Part shown: piece after piece, positions 34,871 to 43,680 of the stretch
Layout of the letters: the number at the start of each line of letters is the position of its first letter
How positions within the stretch are numbered: position 1 is the stretch's first letter
Assembly: GCA_964468125.1 (NCBI GenBank)
Contig: CAYXVF010000031.1
Coordinates: forward strand, 1-56,216
DNA length: 56,216 nucleotides
DNA from: CAYXVF01 sp964468125
Lineage (GTDB): Bacteria; Myxococcota; XYA12-FULL-58-9; CAYXVF01
Direction of reading: 5' to 3'
Translations under genes and position numbers: made by a program
Notes under the pieces: generated by a model
Seen by the model: the letters and a program-made list of their open reading frames with translations, nothing else
The model's database searches: none
What the model was told of the DNA's origin: nothing

Positions 34871-34891
34871 TGCGAATCGTTTTCATTCGCA
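34871..34891 (-). promoter_or_regulatory. Fur-like operator abutting the feoA start codon
   Basis: TGCGAAT (34871-34877) and ATTCGCA (34885-34891) form perfect 7-base arms around CGTTTTC. Read on the minus strand, GCGAATGAAAACGATTCGC resembles the 19-base Fur box. Iron-dependent repression of feoAB is expected. Its position one base before the ATG implies that the transcript begins within or just after the operator. Confidence 0.6.
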
Positions 34892-34942
34892 TGGGGTTCG
34901 AGTCAATGGCGAAAGACACCCCGATGGACATAGATCAAGCCC

Positions 34943-35332
34943 ATGCGACGAATCGAAGTGCGCTCGAACGGGCGAGACGACTGGATCGAGATCACAGCAG
35001 AGGTGCGCGCCACCGTGGCCGAGGCCGGGCGCCGCGACGGGGTGGTCACGGTGTTTGTGCCTCACACCACCGCAGGGGTCGTCATTCAAGAAAACGCCGA
35101 TCCCCCGCTGAAACGAGACATCAGTGAGATGATGGACCGTCTCTACCCCTGGGACGGCGCCTACGGCCATTGCGAGGACAACGCTGCGGCCCACATGAAG
35201 GCGATCTACGCCGGGCCGAGCGTACAGATCCCCTTCAGCGACGGCCAGCTCGTCCTGGGCACCTGGCAAGGGGTCTACTTCTGCGAATTCGATGGACCGC
35301 GTACGCGCACGGTGGTGCTTCAGGTCAGTTAG
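34943..35332 (+). CDS. yjbQ: YjbQ / UPF0047 family protein
   Basis: The 129-residue protein belongs to the YjbQ family. The conserved metal-site motifs are VPHTTAGVVIQENAD and GHCEDNAAAHMKAI, and LGTWQGVYFCEFDGPR is the C-terminal signature. Members show weak thiamine-phosphate synthase activity in genetic tests, but the physiological role is uncertain. It diverges from feoA, and its last four bases overlap the 3' end of the convergent downstream gene. Confidence 0.92.
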   Translation: MRRIEVRSNGRDDWIEITAEVRATVAEAGRRDGVVTVFVPHTTAGVVIQENADPPLKRDISEMMDRLYPWDGAYGHCEDNAAAHMKAIYAGPSVQIPFSDGQLVLGTWQGVYFCEFDGPRTRTVVLQVS

Positions 35333-36117
35333 TCGTCGCCCTCGTACTCCGAGTCGTCCCACATCGCTTCGAGATGCTGGGACGACTCACGGACATCGAC
35401 GCTCAGGGTTTGATCCTTGGCGATGGCTCGCAGGTCGCGTCGATGGAGCAGGGGAAGTAGCACCGTCGCGCGCTTGGCGCTGAGGTAGGGGTTTTGGGCG
35501 AGTGCCGACTTCACCCGATAGCGTCGGACCCACGGGGTGTCCATGACGACTTCGAGGGCGCTGCTCACCGTCGGCCTCCGGGCGCAAAGTGCGAGAACCC
35601 ATTGTTCGGTCATTGCTGGGTTTGCCAATAGATGTCCAATGACGATCGGGTCCGAGTCACTGGCGAGCTTGCTCAGCTGGTCGCCCCTAGCCTTGCGGGC
35701 GAGCGAGCGCCGATGGCCGAGCGTCATGTCACGCAGGTCGCGATGGAGCAGGGTCTTGGGCACGACCTCTTCGCTCTCGGTCCGTTGACTAGGGGCGAGC
35801 AGCCAGAGCACGGAGGCCCAGCACTCGAGCTCGCGGGAGCGGCCGACCATCATGTCGAGACGTTCGCTGCCGACCGTCTCCACGACGACGTCCGGGTCGA
35901 GCAGCGCCTCGTAGCTCTCCACCGCGGGTTTCTTCTTGTGCAGCGTGTCGCGGACCAGCGTGTCGACGAAGATACACGCGTCGTCGAGGCCGTGCCGTAG
36001 CAGGTGTTTGTAGAACACCTTTCTGCGCATTAGGGCTTCGGGGATCGCAGCCAGACGTTGAATGGTTTCCCGGGCGCGAGTCAGTGAGTGTTGCCTCATT
36101 GCACGCCCCCGGGGCAT
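35329..36117 (-). CDS. Hypothetical protein with HEAT-like helical repeats
   Basis: The 262-residue protein has no signal peptide or membrane helix. Its second half has a repeat-like pattern, LLANPAMTEQWVLALCARRP followed by VRRYRVKSALAQNPYLSAK and DLRAIAKDQTLSVDVRES, similar to leucine-rich or HEAT-type variants seen in deltaproteobacterial hypotheticals. I do not recognise a function. The start is taken at 36117; an ATG six codons later (36099), preceded by a G-rich stretch, is equally possible. It follows the M23 peptidase gene by 12 bases and may be in the same transcript. Confidence 0.65.
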   Translation of the reverse strand: MPRGRAMRQHSLTRARETIQRLAAIPEALMRRKVFYKHLLRHGLDDACIFVDTLVRDTLHKKKPAVESYEALLDPDVVVETVGSERLDMMVGRSRELECWASVLWLLAPSQRTESEEVVPKTLLHRDLRDMTLGHRRSLARKARGDQLSKLASDSDPIVIGHLLANPAMTEQWVLALCARRPTVSSALEVVMDTPWVRRYRVKSALAQNPYLSAKRATVLLPLLHRRDLRAIAKDQTLSVDVRESSQHLEAMWDDSEYEGDD

Positions 36118-36129
36118 GCGAGCGCTTCG

Positions 36130-36960
36130 TCAGAGAGAGACGAGCTTTCCACCCTCGAGCGCACGCCGGTTGCGTTCGACCGTCGCCCGAAAGGACGCGC
36201 CGTGCTCCGGCTCAACCATCGATTGGCGGGTGCCATGAACCTCCACCGGGCGAAGGACGACTCCACTGCTGGTCCGCAACTCGTAGTGCAGGTGGGGTGC
36301 ACTGGAACGTCCGGTGTTGCCCACGGTGCCAATCTCCGTTCCCGCTTTGAGAGTGTGACCCGGCACGATTTCTTTTGCCACCGACTGAAGGTGGAGGAAG
36401 CGCGCGATGATGCCGGTCTTACGATACTTTACTTCCACGCAGTTGCCGTTGACGTGGGTGAGCCAGTTCACGCGGTACACGGTCGCGTCATAGGGCAGGT
36501 AGATCGGGGTTCCTTCATCCGCCTTGAGGTCGATTCCGTGATGGGTGCGGCGACCGCGGCCGCTTTGTACGTCTTCGGTGATCTGGTCGTAGGCGGGAAC
36601 CGGGTGGTCTTCGAGCATCGGCTCGACGAGAAGGCCATCCTGATCGTAGTAGCGCTGAACGCTGGATGCATCGGAAAACCGATGGGCTTCGAGCTCGATT
36701 TCCGCGCCCCGAAAGGAGAGAGCGACGAGCAACGGCTCGCCCGCCTCGTCGGTCTCCCACAGCACGGAGAGCTCGTCCCGAGGGTGCACGTCATGAATCA
36801 CGTCGCCGCGCCAGCGAATCAACCGCGCCACTTGCGCGGCAAGGGCCGGACCGTCCGAGCCGACCTCACGGGTCAAGGTGGCCTCGATCGAGCCTCGGAT
36901 CTTCGCCTGGACGGCCGAAGGCGGGGTAGCGAGCGCGACGAGGATGAGAGCGGTGAGCAT
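36130..36960 (-). CDS. Exported M23 (LytM-type) metallopeptidase
   Basis: The 276-residue protein has a signal peptide (MLTALILVALATPPSAVQA), an N-terminal region of about 110 residues, and a C-terminal M23 domain. The zinc ligands are visible: His140 and Asp144 in RTHHGIDLKADEG and His225 in SAPHLHYELR, with the supporting His223. These residues predict an active peptidoglycan endopeptidase. The start at 36960 follows AGGAG by 5 bases. It is divergent from a SpoIVB-type S55 protein gene with 165 bases between, an arrangement discussed in the findings. Confidence 0.92.
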   Translation of the reverse strand: MLTALILVALATPPSAVQAKIRGSIEATLTREVGSDGPALAAQVARLIRWRGDVIHDVHPRDELSVLWETDEAGEPLLVALSFRGAEIELEAHRFSDASSVQRYYDQDGLLVEPMLEDHPVPAYDQITEDVQSGRGRRTHHGIDLKADEGTPIYLPYDATVYRVNWLTHVNGNCVEVKYRKTGIIARFLHLQSVAKEIVPGHTLKAGTEIGTVGNTGRSSAPHLHYELRTSSGVVLRPVEVHGTRQSMVEPEHGASFRATVERNRRALEGGKLVSL

Positions 36961-37125
36961 CGATTCTCCTTTAGCACCCCGTTCCTTAGTCCATACTCCC
37001 CCTACGAGCAAAGACGCCCAGAGGCCATTTTCTTCCCGAAGAACGGAATTAGAATAAGAGCTCTCCGTCGTGCGTTGTTCCCTGCACGCCGATTGGAGGC
37101 GTTCCCACGATTCGAGTAGATTTCC

Positions 37126-38883
37126 ATGGTGACGACGACGACTCTGCTGCTTTCCATTCTCGCTCTGCCCCCAGTGATGCCGGTCTCGGAGGTTCAGCCC
37201 GGCCAAACGGGCCAGTGCCTGACGGTTTTCGAGGGCGCGAGCGACAACATTGAGCCCTTCCCCTTCCGAGTGAAGGGGGTCATGCCGAGCTTTCTCGGCC
37301 CAGGGCGCGACCTCGTGCTGATCCGGCTCGAGGGCGACAAGGCGGAGTTCACTGGCGTCGTAGCCGGCATGAGCGGCTCGCCTTGCTCAATCGACGGCAA
37401 GCTCGTAGGCGCGCTGTCCTATTCGTTCGCGACCTTTGCCAAAGAGCCGATCGCTGGCGTGACCCCGATCGGCGACATGCTCGATGTGATGGAGCTGCCG
37501 GATGAGGAACGCCCGTGGCGGATCCCCGGAGCGCTGGCGCAGGCCCCCAGCTCCGACTGGGACGCGATCCGTGACGGCCGGGCGGTGGCGCGCGTTCCCG
37601 CACCGGATGGCTTGGCTCCGATCGCGGCGCCCCTCTCGATGGGCGGGGTTCCTCTCGACGTGCGTCAGCACTTTGCTCCTTATCTGGAGTCGATCGGGTT
37701 CATGCCGGTCGCCGGTGGTGCGGGTGGGGCGCCAAAGGGCAAAGTCACAGCGCTAAAGCCGGGTTCCGCGGTCGCGGCAATCCTGGTGAAGGGAGACGTG
37801 AATATCGCGGCTACGGGAACGGTTACGACGGTTGAGGGCAATGTAGTCACGGCCTTTGGTCACCCGTTTTTCGGAGCGGGGGCCATCTCCGTGCCCATGG
37901 CGAACGCCACCATCGTCAACACGATGGCGAGCTCGATGCGTTCCTTCAAACAGTCAGTGGCTGGGCCAACGTTGGGTGAAGTGACCCAGGACAGGTTGCC
38001 AGCGATTGGCGGCTTCATCGGCAAGGCCCCGCGCACCGTGCCGGCGACTGGCACGATCAAGACCCCGGCCGGAGAGAGTACTTTTAGCTTCGATGTCGCC
38101 CGCGACCTCAGTCTCACACCGCGCTTCGTCGCCGTGGGCATCGCTTCCTCCCTCTCCGGCCGCATCGACGCCGGGCAGCGCGGCCTCGTACGTTTCAAAG
38201 GAACGGTGAAAGCAAAAGGAGCGGAGCCGGTGGTCGTGGAGAACGTCTACTCCGGCGAACGAGATCCGGGACTCTTCGTGTACTCGGCGCTCGATATGGC
38301 GCAGGCGGTCTCTAGCCTCTGGTCCGCTGTTCCCGGCCCGCCGCCACTGATGGAGGTCGAGCTCGATGCGTCAATCGAATCGGACCCGGTCTCCGAGACG
38401 ATCGAAGAGGTGTACCTGGACCGTGGTGTCGTGCGGGCCGGTGAGCCCTTCGAGGTCTCCGTTCGTATTCGGAGCGACCGTGATGGCTCCCTCGCGTACG
38501 AGACGTTCCAGGTGCAGGCCCCGCGCAGTTGGGCGGGGAGTACAATCACCCTCTACGCAGCGTCCGCCGGTGGGGCTGAGCAAGTCGCAGCGTCCGTCAG
38601 CGGCCCGACGCGACCGAGAACCCTCTCGCACGTGGCCCGCTACCTCAACGAACGACGCGGCGACGGTTACGTCTACTTCATGGCGGTGCGCAAAGGCCCC
38701 GGCCTGAGCACCGAAGTCGACAACTTCGCGTTTTTGCCCCCGTCTGCCGTCGCAACGCTGGCGGGTGGTAGCCCCTACGCAGCTAGCCTGAAGGCGGGTT
38801 TGGCGTGGGAAGATCGCAAGCCTCGTCCGGGCGCGGTAGCGGGTGGCGCCAAGCTCGAGCTCGTAGTCGAACAACCCCTGTGA
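37126..38883 (+). CDS. SpoIVB-type peptidase S55 domain protein, exported
   Basis: The 585-residue protein has a short signal peptide and an S55 core. VVAGMSGSPCSIDGKLVGA (residues 79-97) aligns with the catalytic serine segment of SpoIVB, the sporulation signalling protease. A PDZ-like stretch (KVTALKPGSAVAAILVKGD, 206-224) precedes NVVTAFGHPFFGAGAI (239-254), whose Gly-His resembles the SpoIVB histidine motif. In SpoIVB the histidine comes before the serine; here it comes after, so the order is permuted and activity is uncertain. The C-terminal half (about 400-540) is beta-rich. A beta-propeller protein gene follows after 41 bases. Confidence 0.8.
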   Translation: MVTTTTLLLSILALPPVMPVSEVQPGQTGQCLTVFEGASDNIEPFPFRVKGVMPSFLGPGRDLVLIRLEGDKAEFTGVVAGMSGSPCSIDGKLVGALSYSFATFAKEPIAGVTPIGDMLDVMELPDEERPWRIPGALAQAPSSDWDAIRDGRAVARVPAPDGLAPIAAPLSMGGVPLDVRQHFAPYLESIGFMPVAGGAGGAPKGKVTALKPGSAVAAILVKGDVNIAATGTVTTVEGNVVTAFGHPFFGAGAISVPMANATIVNTMASSMRSFKQSVAGPTLGEVTQDRLPAIGGFIGKAPRTVPATGTIKTPAGESTFSFDVARDLSLTPRFVAVGIASSLSGRIDAGQRGLVRFKGTVKAKGAEPVVVENVYSGERDPGLFVYSALDMAQAVSSLWSAVPGPPPLMEVELDASIESDPVSETIEEVYLDRGVVRAGEPFEVSVRIRSDRDGSLAYETFQVQAPRSWAGSTITLYAASAGGAEQVAASVSGPTRPRTLSHVARYLNERRGDGYVYFMAVRKGPGLSTEVDNFAFLPPSAVATLAGGSPYAASLKAGLAWEDRKPRPGAVAGGAKLELVVEQPL

Positions 38884-38924
38884 CGCTCTGTGGAGCACAT
38901 TGTTTAGAAAGAAGATCCAAGAAG

Positions 38925-41039
38925 ATGCGTAGGCTACTCCTCTCAATCCTCGTCGTCTCCTTTGTCCCCGCCGTGGCAGGCGCCGAGGGCGCGCGTTTCT
39001 ATGACCTCGAGGGCTTTGGTAGCTTTCTCGATGGAAATCCCGAATCCACCGCGGTTAGCGAGGACGGCACCATCCGTCTGCCGCTCAGAGTCAGCGAGAG
39101 ATTCGAAGACTCGACTGCGACCTACAGCGCGGCCGCGGGGCTAGGGTCCGACGTGGTCGTCGCGCGCGTGGATGATGGGCGGGTGCTGGCGATCGATAGC
39201 AAGGGTAAGACCTCGGAGCTCGCCACCTTCGAGGATCAGCTCGTGACCGCGATGACCGTGTTCGGCAAAGACGTGTACGTCGCGACTGGACCGAAGGCCA
39301 AGATCCATCGCGTGCGCAAGGGCTCAAAGCCGAAGCTCGTAGCGGAGCTGGAAGCCACCTTTGTCTGGGACATGGTCGATGCGGGCGGTGGCGATGTGTT
39401 CATCGCTACCGGTGCGCCGGGCACGGTGGCACGCGTGGATCTGGGGGACGGGCAAGTGATGACCCTCTTCGAGCCCGAGCAGGAGCACCTGCGCAGCCTG
39501 TTCTACGCCAAGGACGACGGCTTGTTCGTTGGCGGGGGGCAGCGCGGCATCGTCTACCGCTCGCGCGACCTGAAGAGTTTCCGCGCGATCTTCGACTCGG
39601 GCCATTCGGAAATCACCGCGATTGTGGCCCGCGACGGCTATGCCTACGCGGCGGGCGTGTCCGGGGCCGAGGCGCTGGTCAAAGCGCAAGGGGAGGGTGA
39701 GACCAAGGGGGTCGAGGTTCGAAGCCAGATGGTGCGGATCTCCATGGACGGTGCAGCGGAAACCCTCGCGGGCTCAAACGACGAAGCGATTTTCGACATG
39801 GGCATGGACGCGCAGGGACGGGTGCTCGTCACGACCGGCGCGACCGGTCGAGACGATCCGCGCGGTCGGATCTACAGCGTCGACCCGAAAAGCCGCGACA
39901 TTGCGTTGCTCTACCAGAGCCCATCGCGCCGGCTCACGCACCTCGTCGACGTGAGCGGTGGTACCGCAGCCGTCGCGGCCGCCGGCGGTCGGGTGGTCAC
40001 GCTCGACGATGGCTTGGCGAGCAACGGCCAATTCTTCACCGCTCCCTTTGACGCCGGGATCAACTCGAAGATCGGCTCCGTTCGCCTCTATGGCTCCTGG
40101 CCCAAAGGCACGGAGGTGAGCGCAGCGGTTCGCTCCGGTCAGACGTCGAGCCCCGATGAGACCTGGTCCGATTGGTCCCCGGAAGTGGATGCGCCGGGGG
40201 GCAATACGAAGGGCATCCCGAACGGCCGTTATCTACAGGTCCGCGTGACACTAAAGGGCGACGGCAAGAAGACCCCGAGCCTGCACCGAATTCGTCTCGC
40301 GTATCTGCGTCAGAACCTGCCACCTTTTGTGCGTGAAGTGGTGACCCTGGAGAAGGGGGTGGCGCTCCTCCCGATCACGCGGCAGCCGCAGAGCAGCTCG
40401 ACGGTCAATCTCGACGGTCAGGCGAGCAGCAATGGCAAGTCGGACCAGCCGAAGAAGCCTTCGAATCGCGCGCGAGCCCGTAAGGTGGAGCAGCGCGGTG
40501 CGCTCACGGTCCGTTGGGTCGCCGAGGACCCGAACGGCGACGATCTCCGCTACGACTTGCGCTACCGATCCCTCGGCAACAGCGACTGGACCGAAATCGA
40601 GAGCGCGCTCGACGAGCCGTTCTACACGTTGAATTCCGCGCAGCTCCCGGACGGGCACTACCAGTTTCAGGTGCGCGCGAGCGATGCGCCCTCGAATCCG
40701 GACGGGGTCTACAAGGACGACACCCGAGAGAGCCGTGCGGTCTTGATCGACAACACCCCGCCGACGGTCGAGAAGACTGAGGCCAAGGTGAGCGGCAAGG
40801 ATGCCATTGTCCGAATCGCTGTGGCGGACAACGTGGGGCCGATCATGAGCGCGGATTTTGCGGTGGACGGGCGCGAGTTCCGGCCGCTGAAGCCGGACGA
40901 CGGCGTGCTCGACGGCAACGGCGAAACCTTCACCCTGCGTTTGAAAGATCTGAGCGCGGGGCCGCACTCGGTGACCGTGCGGGTCAGCGACGAGGCAGAC
41001 AACGAGGGTTATGGCCAGGTCCGGTTTCAGGTGCGTTGA
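38925..41039 (+). CDS. Exported beta-propeller protein with fibronectin-like C terminus
   Basis: The 704-residue protein has a Sec signal peptide (MRRLLLSILVVSFVPAVAGA). At least five propeller-type repeats follow, recognisable by lines such as DVYVATGPKAKIHRV, DVFIATGAPGTVARV, GLFVGGGQRGIVYRS and RVLVTTGATGRD. The last 230 residues form one or two Ig/fibronectin-like domains (LTVRWVAEDPNGDDLRYDLR; GHYQFQVRASD; GPHSVTVRVSD). A role in surface binding or envelope assembly is plausible. It lies 41 bases downstream of the S55 gene and is probably co-transcribed. Not assigned to a named family. Confidence 0.7.
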   Translation: MRRLLLSILVVSFVPAVAGAEGARFYDLEGFGSFLDGNPESTAVSEDGTIRLPLRVSERFEDSTATYSAAAGLGSDVVVARVDDGRVLAIDSKGKTSELATFEDQLVTAMTVFGKDVYVATGPKAKIHRVRKGSKPKLVAELEATFVWDMVDAGGGDVFIATGAPGTVARVDLGDGQVMTLFEPEQEHLRSLFYAKDDGLFVGGGQRGIVYRSRDLKSFRAIFDSGHSEITAIVARDGYAYAAGVSGAEALVKAQGEGETKGVEVRSQMVRISMDGAAETLAGSNDEAIFDMGMDAQGRVLVTTGATGRDDPRGRIYSVDPKSRDIALLYQSPSRRLTHLVDVSGGTAAVAAAGGRVVTLDDGLASNGQFFTAPFDAGINSKIGSVRLYGSWPKGTEVSAAVRSGQTSSPDETWSDWSPEVDAPGGNTKGIPNGRYLQVRVTLKGDGKKTPSLHRIRLAYLRQNLPPFVREVVTLEKGVALLPITRQPQSSSTVNLDGQASSNGKSDQPKKPSNRARARKVEQRGALTVRWVAEDPNGDDLRYDLRYRSLGNSDWTEIESALDEPFYTLNSAQLPDGHYQFQVRASDAPSNPDGVYKDDTRESRAVLIDNTPPTVEKTEAKVSGKDAIVRIAVADNVGPIMSADFAVDGREFRPLKPDDGVLDGNGETFTLRLKDLSAGPHSVTVRVSDEADNEGYGQVRFQVR

Positions 41040-41075
41040 GGCAGCCCGACCGCTTCCCTCGTCGGTGTAAAGCAT

Positions 41076-41098
41076 TGGGGGCGATGGATCCGCCCCCA
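41076..41098 (+). terminator. GC hairpin after the beta-propeller gene
   Basis: TGGGGGCG (41076-41083) pairs perfectly with CGCCCCCA (41091-41098), loop 7. No T-tract follows, so termination would be factor-dependent or the hairpin may only protect the 3' end. Confidence 0.45.
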
Positions 41099-41112
41099 GG
41101 ATCTCGCTATAC

Positions 41113-41152
41113 CGAGGCTCAACCGGCGATGCGCCGGCGTACGTGAGCCTCG
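41113..41152. promoter_or_regulatory. Nested hairpin in the leader of the LPP20-type lipoprotein gene
   Basis: CGAGGCTCA (41113-41121) pairs perfectly with TGAGCCTCG (41144-41152). Inside it CCGGCG (41123-41128) pairs with CGCCGG (41132-41137). The 40-base element is 81 bases upstream of the next ATG. It could be an RNA structure or an operator; no known family was recognised. Confidence 0.45.
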
Positions 41153-41233
41153 AGGTCGCAGACGGGGGCGAATTCTCTAGCGACTTCTGGCGTCTACTGA
41201 CGAGCAAAACTTCCTGTGTAAGGAAAACACTTC

Positions 41234-42901
41234 ATGTTGAGACGCGGACTTCCGGTAGAGGCGGTGATTCTTGCGGTTGCACTTTCAGGGTGCGGCGGCG
41301 GTTCCAAGGGGAGCGGCAAAGGGCAGCCCCCGATTGTGGCGGCGCAGCAGAAGGATGCGGAGGCATTCGCGGAGCGCAGCAGCGACGGCAAGCCGGGGTG
41401 GATCAACAAAGGCAGCGGCGCGGTCAAGACGGGCGACGGCGGTCGCATCTTCTATGGCGTCGGCATTTTCAAGGGCTCGTCGAACCCCGCGTTGGCTCGC
41501 AGCACCGCGGACAACCGCGCGCGCAATGAAATCGGCCGGCTCATCAGTGTCTACAGCGCGTCTTTGATGAAGGACTACATGTCGTCGGCGCAGAACGCCG
41601 ATGGAAGCACGGAAGAAGTACAGGAGATCGAGCAGGCGATTAAAACGGCGAGCTCGAACGCGATGTCCGGCATCGAGATGGTGGACCACTACTACGCCGC
41701 CGACGGCACGATCTTCGCGCTCGCGCAGCTCGACGTAGCCAAGATGAACGCGGCGCTCACCGCCGCGGCGGAATCCGGCGCATTCAAGTCCTACACTGCC
41801 GAAGTCAACACGGACGACATCTTCGACCAACATGGTCGCAAGGACCCCCCGCCGCCCAAGCCGCCGAAGGTCGCAAGCGACGACAGCACGCCTGCGCCGA
41901 GCGCCCCGGCGGAGGCCAAGAAGGACGAAGCACCGAAGGCGAAGTCGCGCCCGGTCTGGATCGACGGCGATGATCCGCGATTTCCAGCGCAGGAGTATCT
42001 CTGCGGCGTCGGCTTTGGTCCTACCCGCTCGCACGCGGAGAACGGCGCCTACGCGGCGATTTCGCGGATCTTCATCTCGGACGTTCAGTCCGTGGCTCAA
42101 GACTTCATGGGTGCCTACGAGTCGACGGGCTCGCCTACGCTCGAGGTGCAGTGGACCGAGCAGAGCACGCGTGTGGCTACGAGCAAGGTCCTGAGTGGCG
42201 TGGAGCTCAAGGAGGTCTACGATGACCGCAAAGCCGGCATTTACTACGGGCTCGCCTGCCTCAATCGCGCGAGCGCGGCGGCGACACTCACGGAGCAGAT
42301 CCGCGAGCAGGACGGCAAGGTAAAGAACTCGCTGCAGCGCTCCTTCGAGGCGGCGAGCAACGCGCAACGCTTTGCGCTCTTGGCTCAGGCGCTCGACGCG
42401 GCTACGACCCGGGAAGTCCTGAACGCCGAGCTTCGCATCGTGCGCTACGACGGGGTCGGGATCCCCGGTGAGTTCGCCATCGCGGACATTGCCGCGGCCT
42501 TCTCCGAGGCCCAGGACGAGCTCAAGGTGGCGGTTACGGCGGTGGGCCCCCACGCCGAAGAATTCACGCCGATCGTCGAAGAGGCCCTCAGTGACCAGGG
42601 CTACAAGGTGAGCATCGTCGAGGACGGCGACTATTCGCAGCAGGACATCATCGTCGAGGTGGAGATCAAGTTCTCGAACCTCGGCGAGCTCGATGAGGCT
42701 GGGGTGTACTACGCGGCCGCGCGCATGATCGCCCGGCTCAAGGACAACAAGACGGGCAAGGTCTTCGCCACGATTCGGAAGAAGCGCAGAGAGGGACGCA
42801 GGACCCCAGAAGATGCGCAGAGAATTGTGGTCATCAAGTTCGCGAAAGAGCACCAAAAGGCGATTCGGGACGAGATTGACCGACACATCAAGGAAGGTTA
42901 G
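41234..42901 (+). CDS. LPP20-type lipoprotein with two domains
   Basis: The 555-residue protein has a lipoprotein signal ending in VALSGCGGG. Two LPP20-like domains are visible by their matching openings: PGWINKGSGAVKTGDG followed by FYGVGIFKG (about 54-165), and RPVWIDGDDPRFPAQ followed by YLCGVGFGPTRSHAENGAY (about 238-350). A Pro/Ala/Lys linker separates them. The C-terminal 190 residues resemble a TolB-N-like alpha/beta domain. LPP20 proteins are outer-membrane lipoproteins of largely unknown function. A structured leader precedes the gene, and the DcrB-like gene follows after 26 bases. Confidence 0.78.
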   Translation: MLRRGLPVEAVILAVALSGCGGGSKGSGKGQPPIVAAQQKDAEAFAERSSDGKPGWINKGSGAVKTGDGGRIFYGVGIFKGSSNPALARSTADNRARNEIGRLISVYSASLMKDYMSSAQNADGSTEEVQEIEQAIKTASSNAMSGIEMVDHYYAADGTIFALAQLDVAKMNAALTAAAESGAFKSYTAEVNTDDIFDQHGRKDPPPPKPPKVASDDSTPAPSAPAEAKKDEAPKAKSRPVWIDGDDPRFPAQEYLCGVGFGPTRSHAENGAYAAISRIFISDVQSVAQDFMGAYESTGSPTLEVQWTEQSTRVATSKVLSGVELKEVYDDRKAGIYYGLACLNRASAAATLTEQIREQDGKVKNSLQRSFEAASNAQRFALLAQALDAATTREVLNAELRIVRYDGVGIPGEFAIADIAAAFSEAQDELKVAVTAVGPHAEEFTPIVEEALSDQGYKVSIVEDGDYSQQDIIVEVEIKFSNLGELDEAGVYYAAARMIARLKDNKTGKVFATIRKKRREGRRTPEDAQRIVVIKFAKEHQKAIRDEIDRHIKEG

Positions 42902-42927
42902 TCCGTCCGTAAATTAAGGAGTGCTAC

Positions 42928-43386
42928 GTGGTCCCATTCGGTCTCGGAAAAATCGACCTGCCCAACAGCTGGGAGGTGCGCTCGCAAATCACCCTGCTCG
43001 AGCCGGAAGACGCAGGTCTGCAGGCTCCGCTCGCGATGCGGCAGTCAGCGGCCAAGCCCCGCGCCAACTTCGTCATCAGTCGTCAGAAGACCGAGTCCGG
43101 CTCGGCGGACGACGCTCGGCGGGAGTTCCTCGAGCAGAGCGCTCAGGCCATTCCTGGCCTGAAACTGCATGGCGAGGAAGAAGTGGCCTTCACGGATGGC
43201 GGCAAGGGTGCGTCGGTGACGCTCAGCTTCAGCGCGACCCCGCAGATCCGCCTGGCTCAGCGCCACGTGTTCCGCAAGGACGGCGAGGTGTTGACCCAGA
43301 TTGTGGTCACGGTGGACGAGCACCGCATGCAGGAGCTCAACGGCAAGCTCCTCAAGGCGGTGCGCACCTACGCCGCCGGGTCCTGA
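42928..43386 (+). CDS. DcrB/DUF1795-like small protein
   Basis: The 152-residue protein lacks a signal peptide. It reads as a DcrB-type alpha/beta domain, with IDLPNSWEVRSQITLLEPE at the N terminus and the helical EFLEQSAQAIPGLKLHGEEE in the middle. DcrB-like proteins act as envelope factors or effector-associated chaperones in some bacteria, but nothing here points to a secretion system. The start is GTG at 42928 with AAGGAG six bases before it. It ends the envelope gene run that begins at the S55 gene. Confidence 0.6.
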   Translation: MVPFGLGKIDLPNSWEVRSQITLLEPEDAGLQAPLAMRQSAAKPRANFVISRQKTESGSADDARREFLEQSAQAIPGLKLHGEEEVAFTDGGKGASVTLSFSATPQIRLAQRHVFRKDGEVLTQIVVTVDEHRMQELNGKLLKAVRTYAAGS

Positions 43387-43680
43387 TTCCCGCCAGCGCG
43401 GTCGCACGCGCACTCGCGCTTTACTTGCCCCGATAGCGGTCGCCCGTGACAATGCGATGAGCGCGCGCCTGTACCCGGCGCGGCGTTTGGCTGGGCACGG
43501 GCATGGGGATCCGCAACCTTGCTCGGCTCCATGGCGGCGCCAGACGGACGAAAGGCTCTCGTTGAGCGCCTTCGCCTCTAACAACGACGTGCTCAACGCA
43601 GGGATCGGCAGACACGATGCAGTTGGATCGTATTTGTCGGTCCCTTTTTTGTTTGCGCGTACGCGCTGCGAAGTCAGGCG
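43387..43680. other. Intergenic stretch without a supported gene
   Basis: No coding sequence in either direction is convincing. The short frames seen here are of skewed composition and lack ribosome sites. It borders the cluster of broken genes that follows. Confidence 0.5.

Noticed and set aside
41285..42886. 533-codon open frame on the minus strand
   Set aside because: It is a shadow of the LPP20-type lipoprotein gene, which has a lipobox and two recognisable domains.
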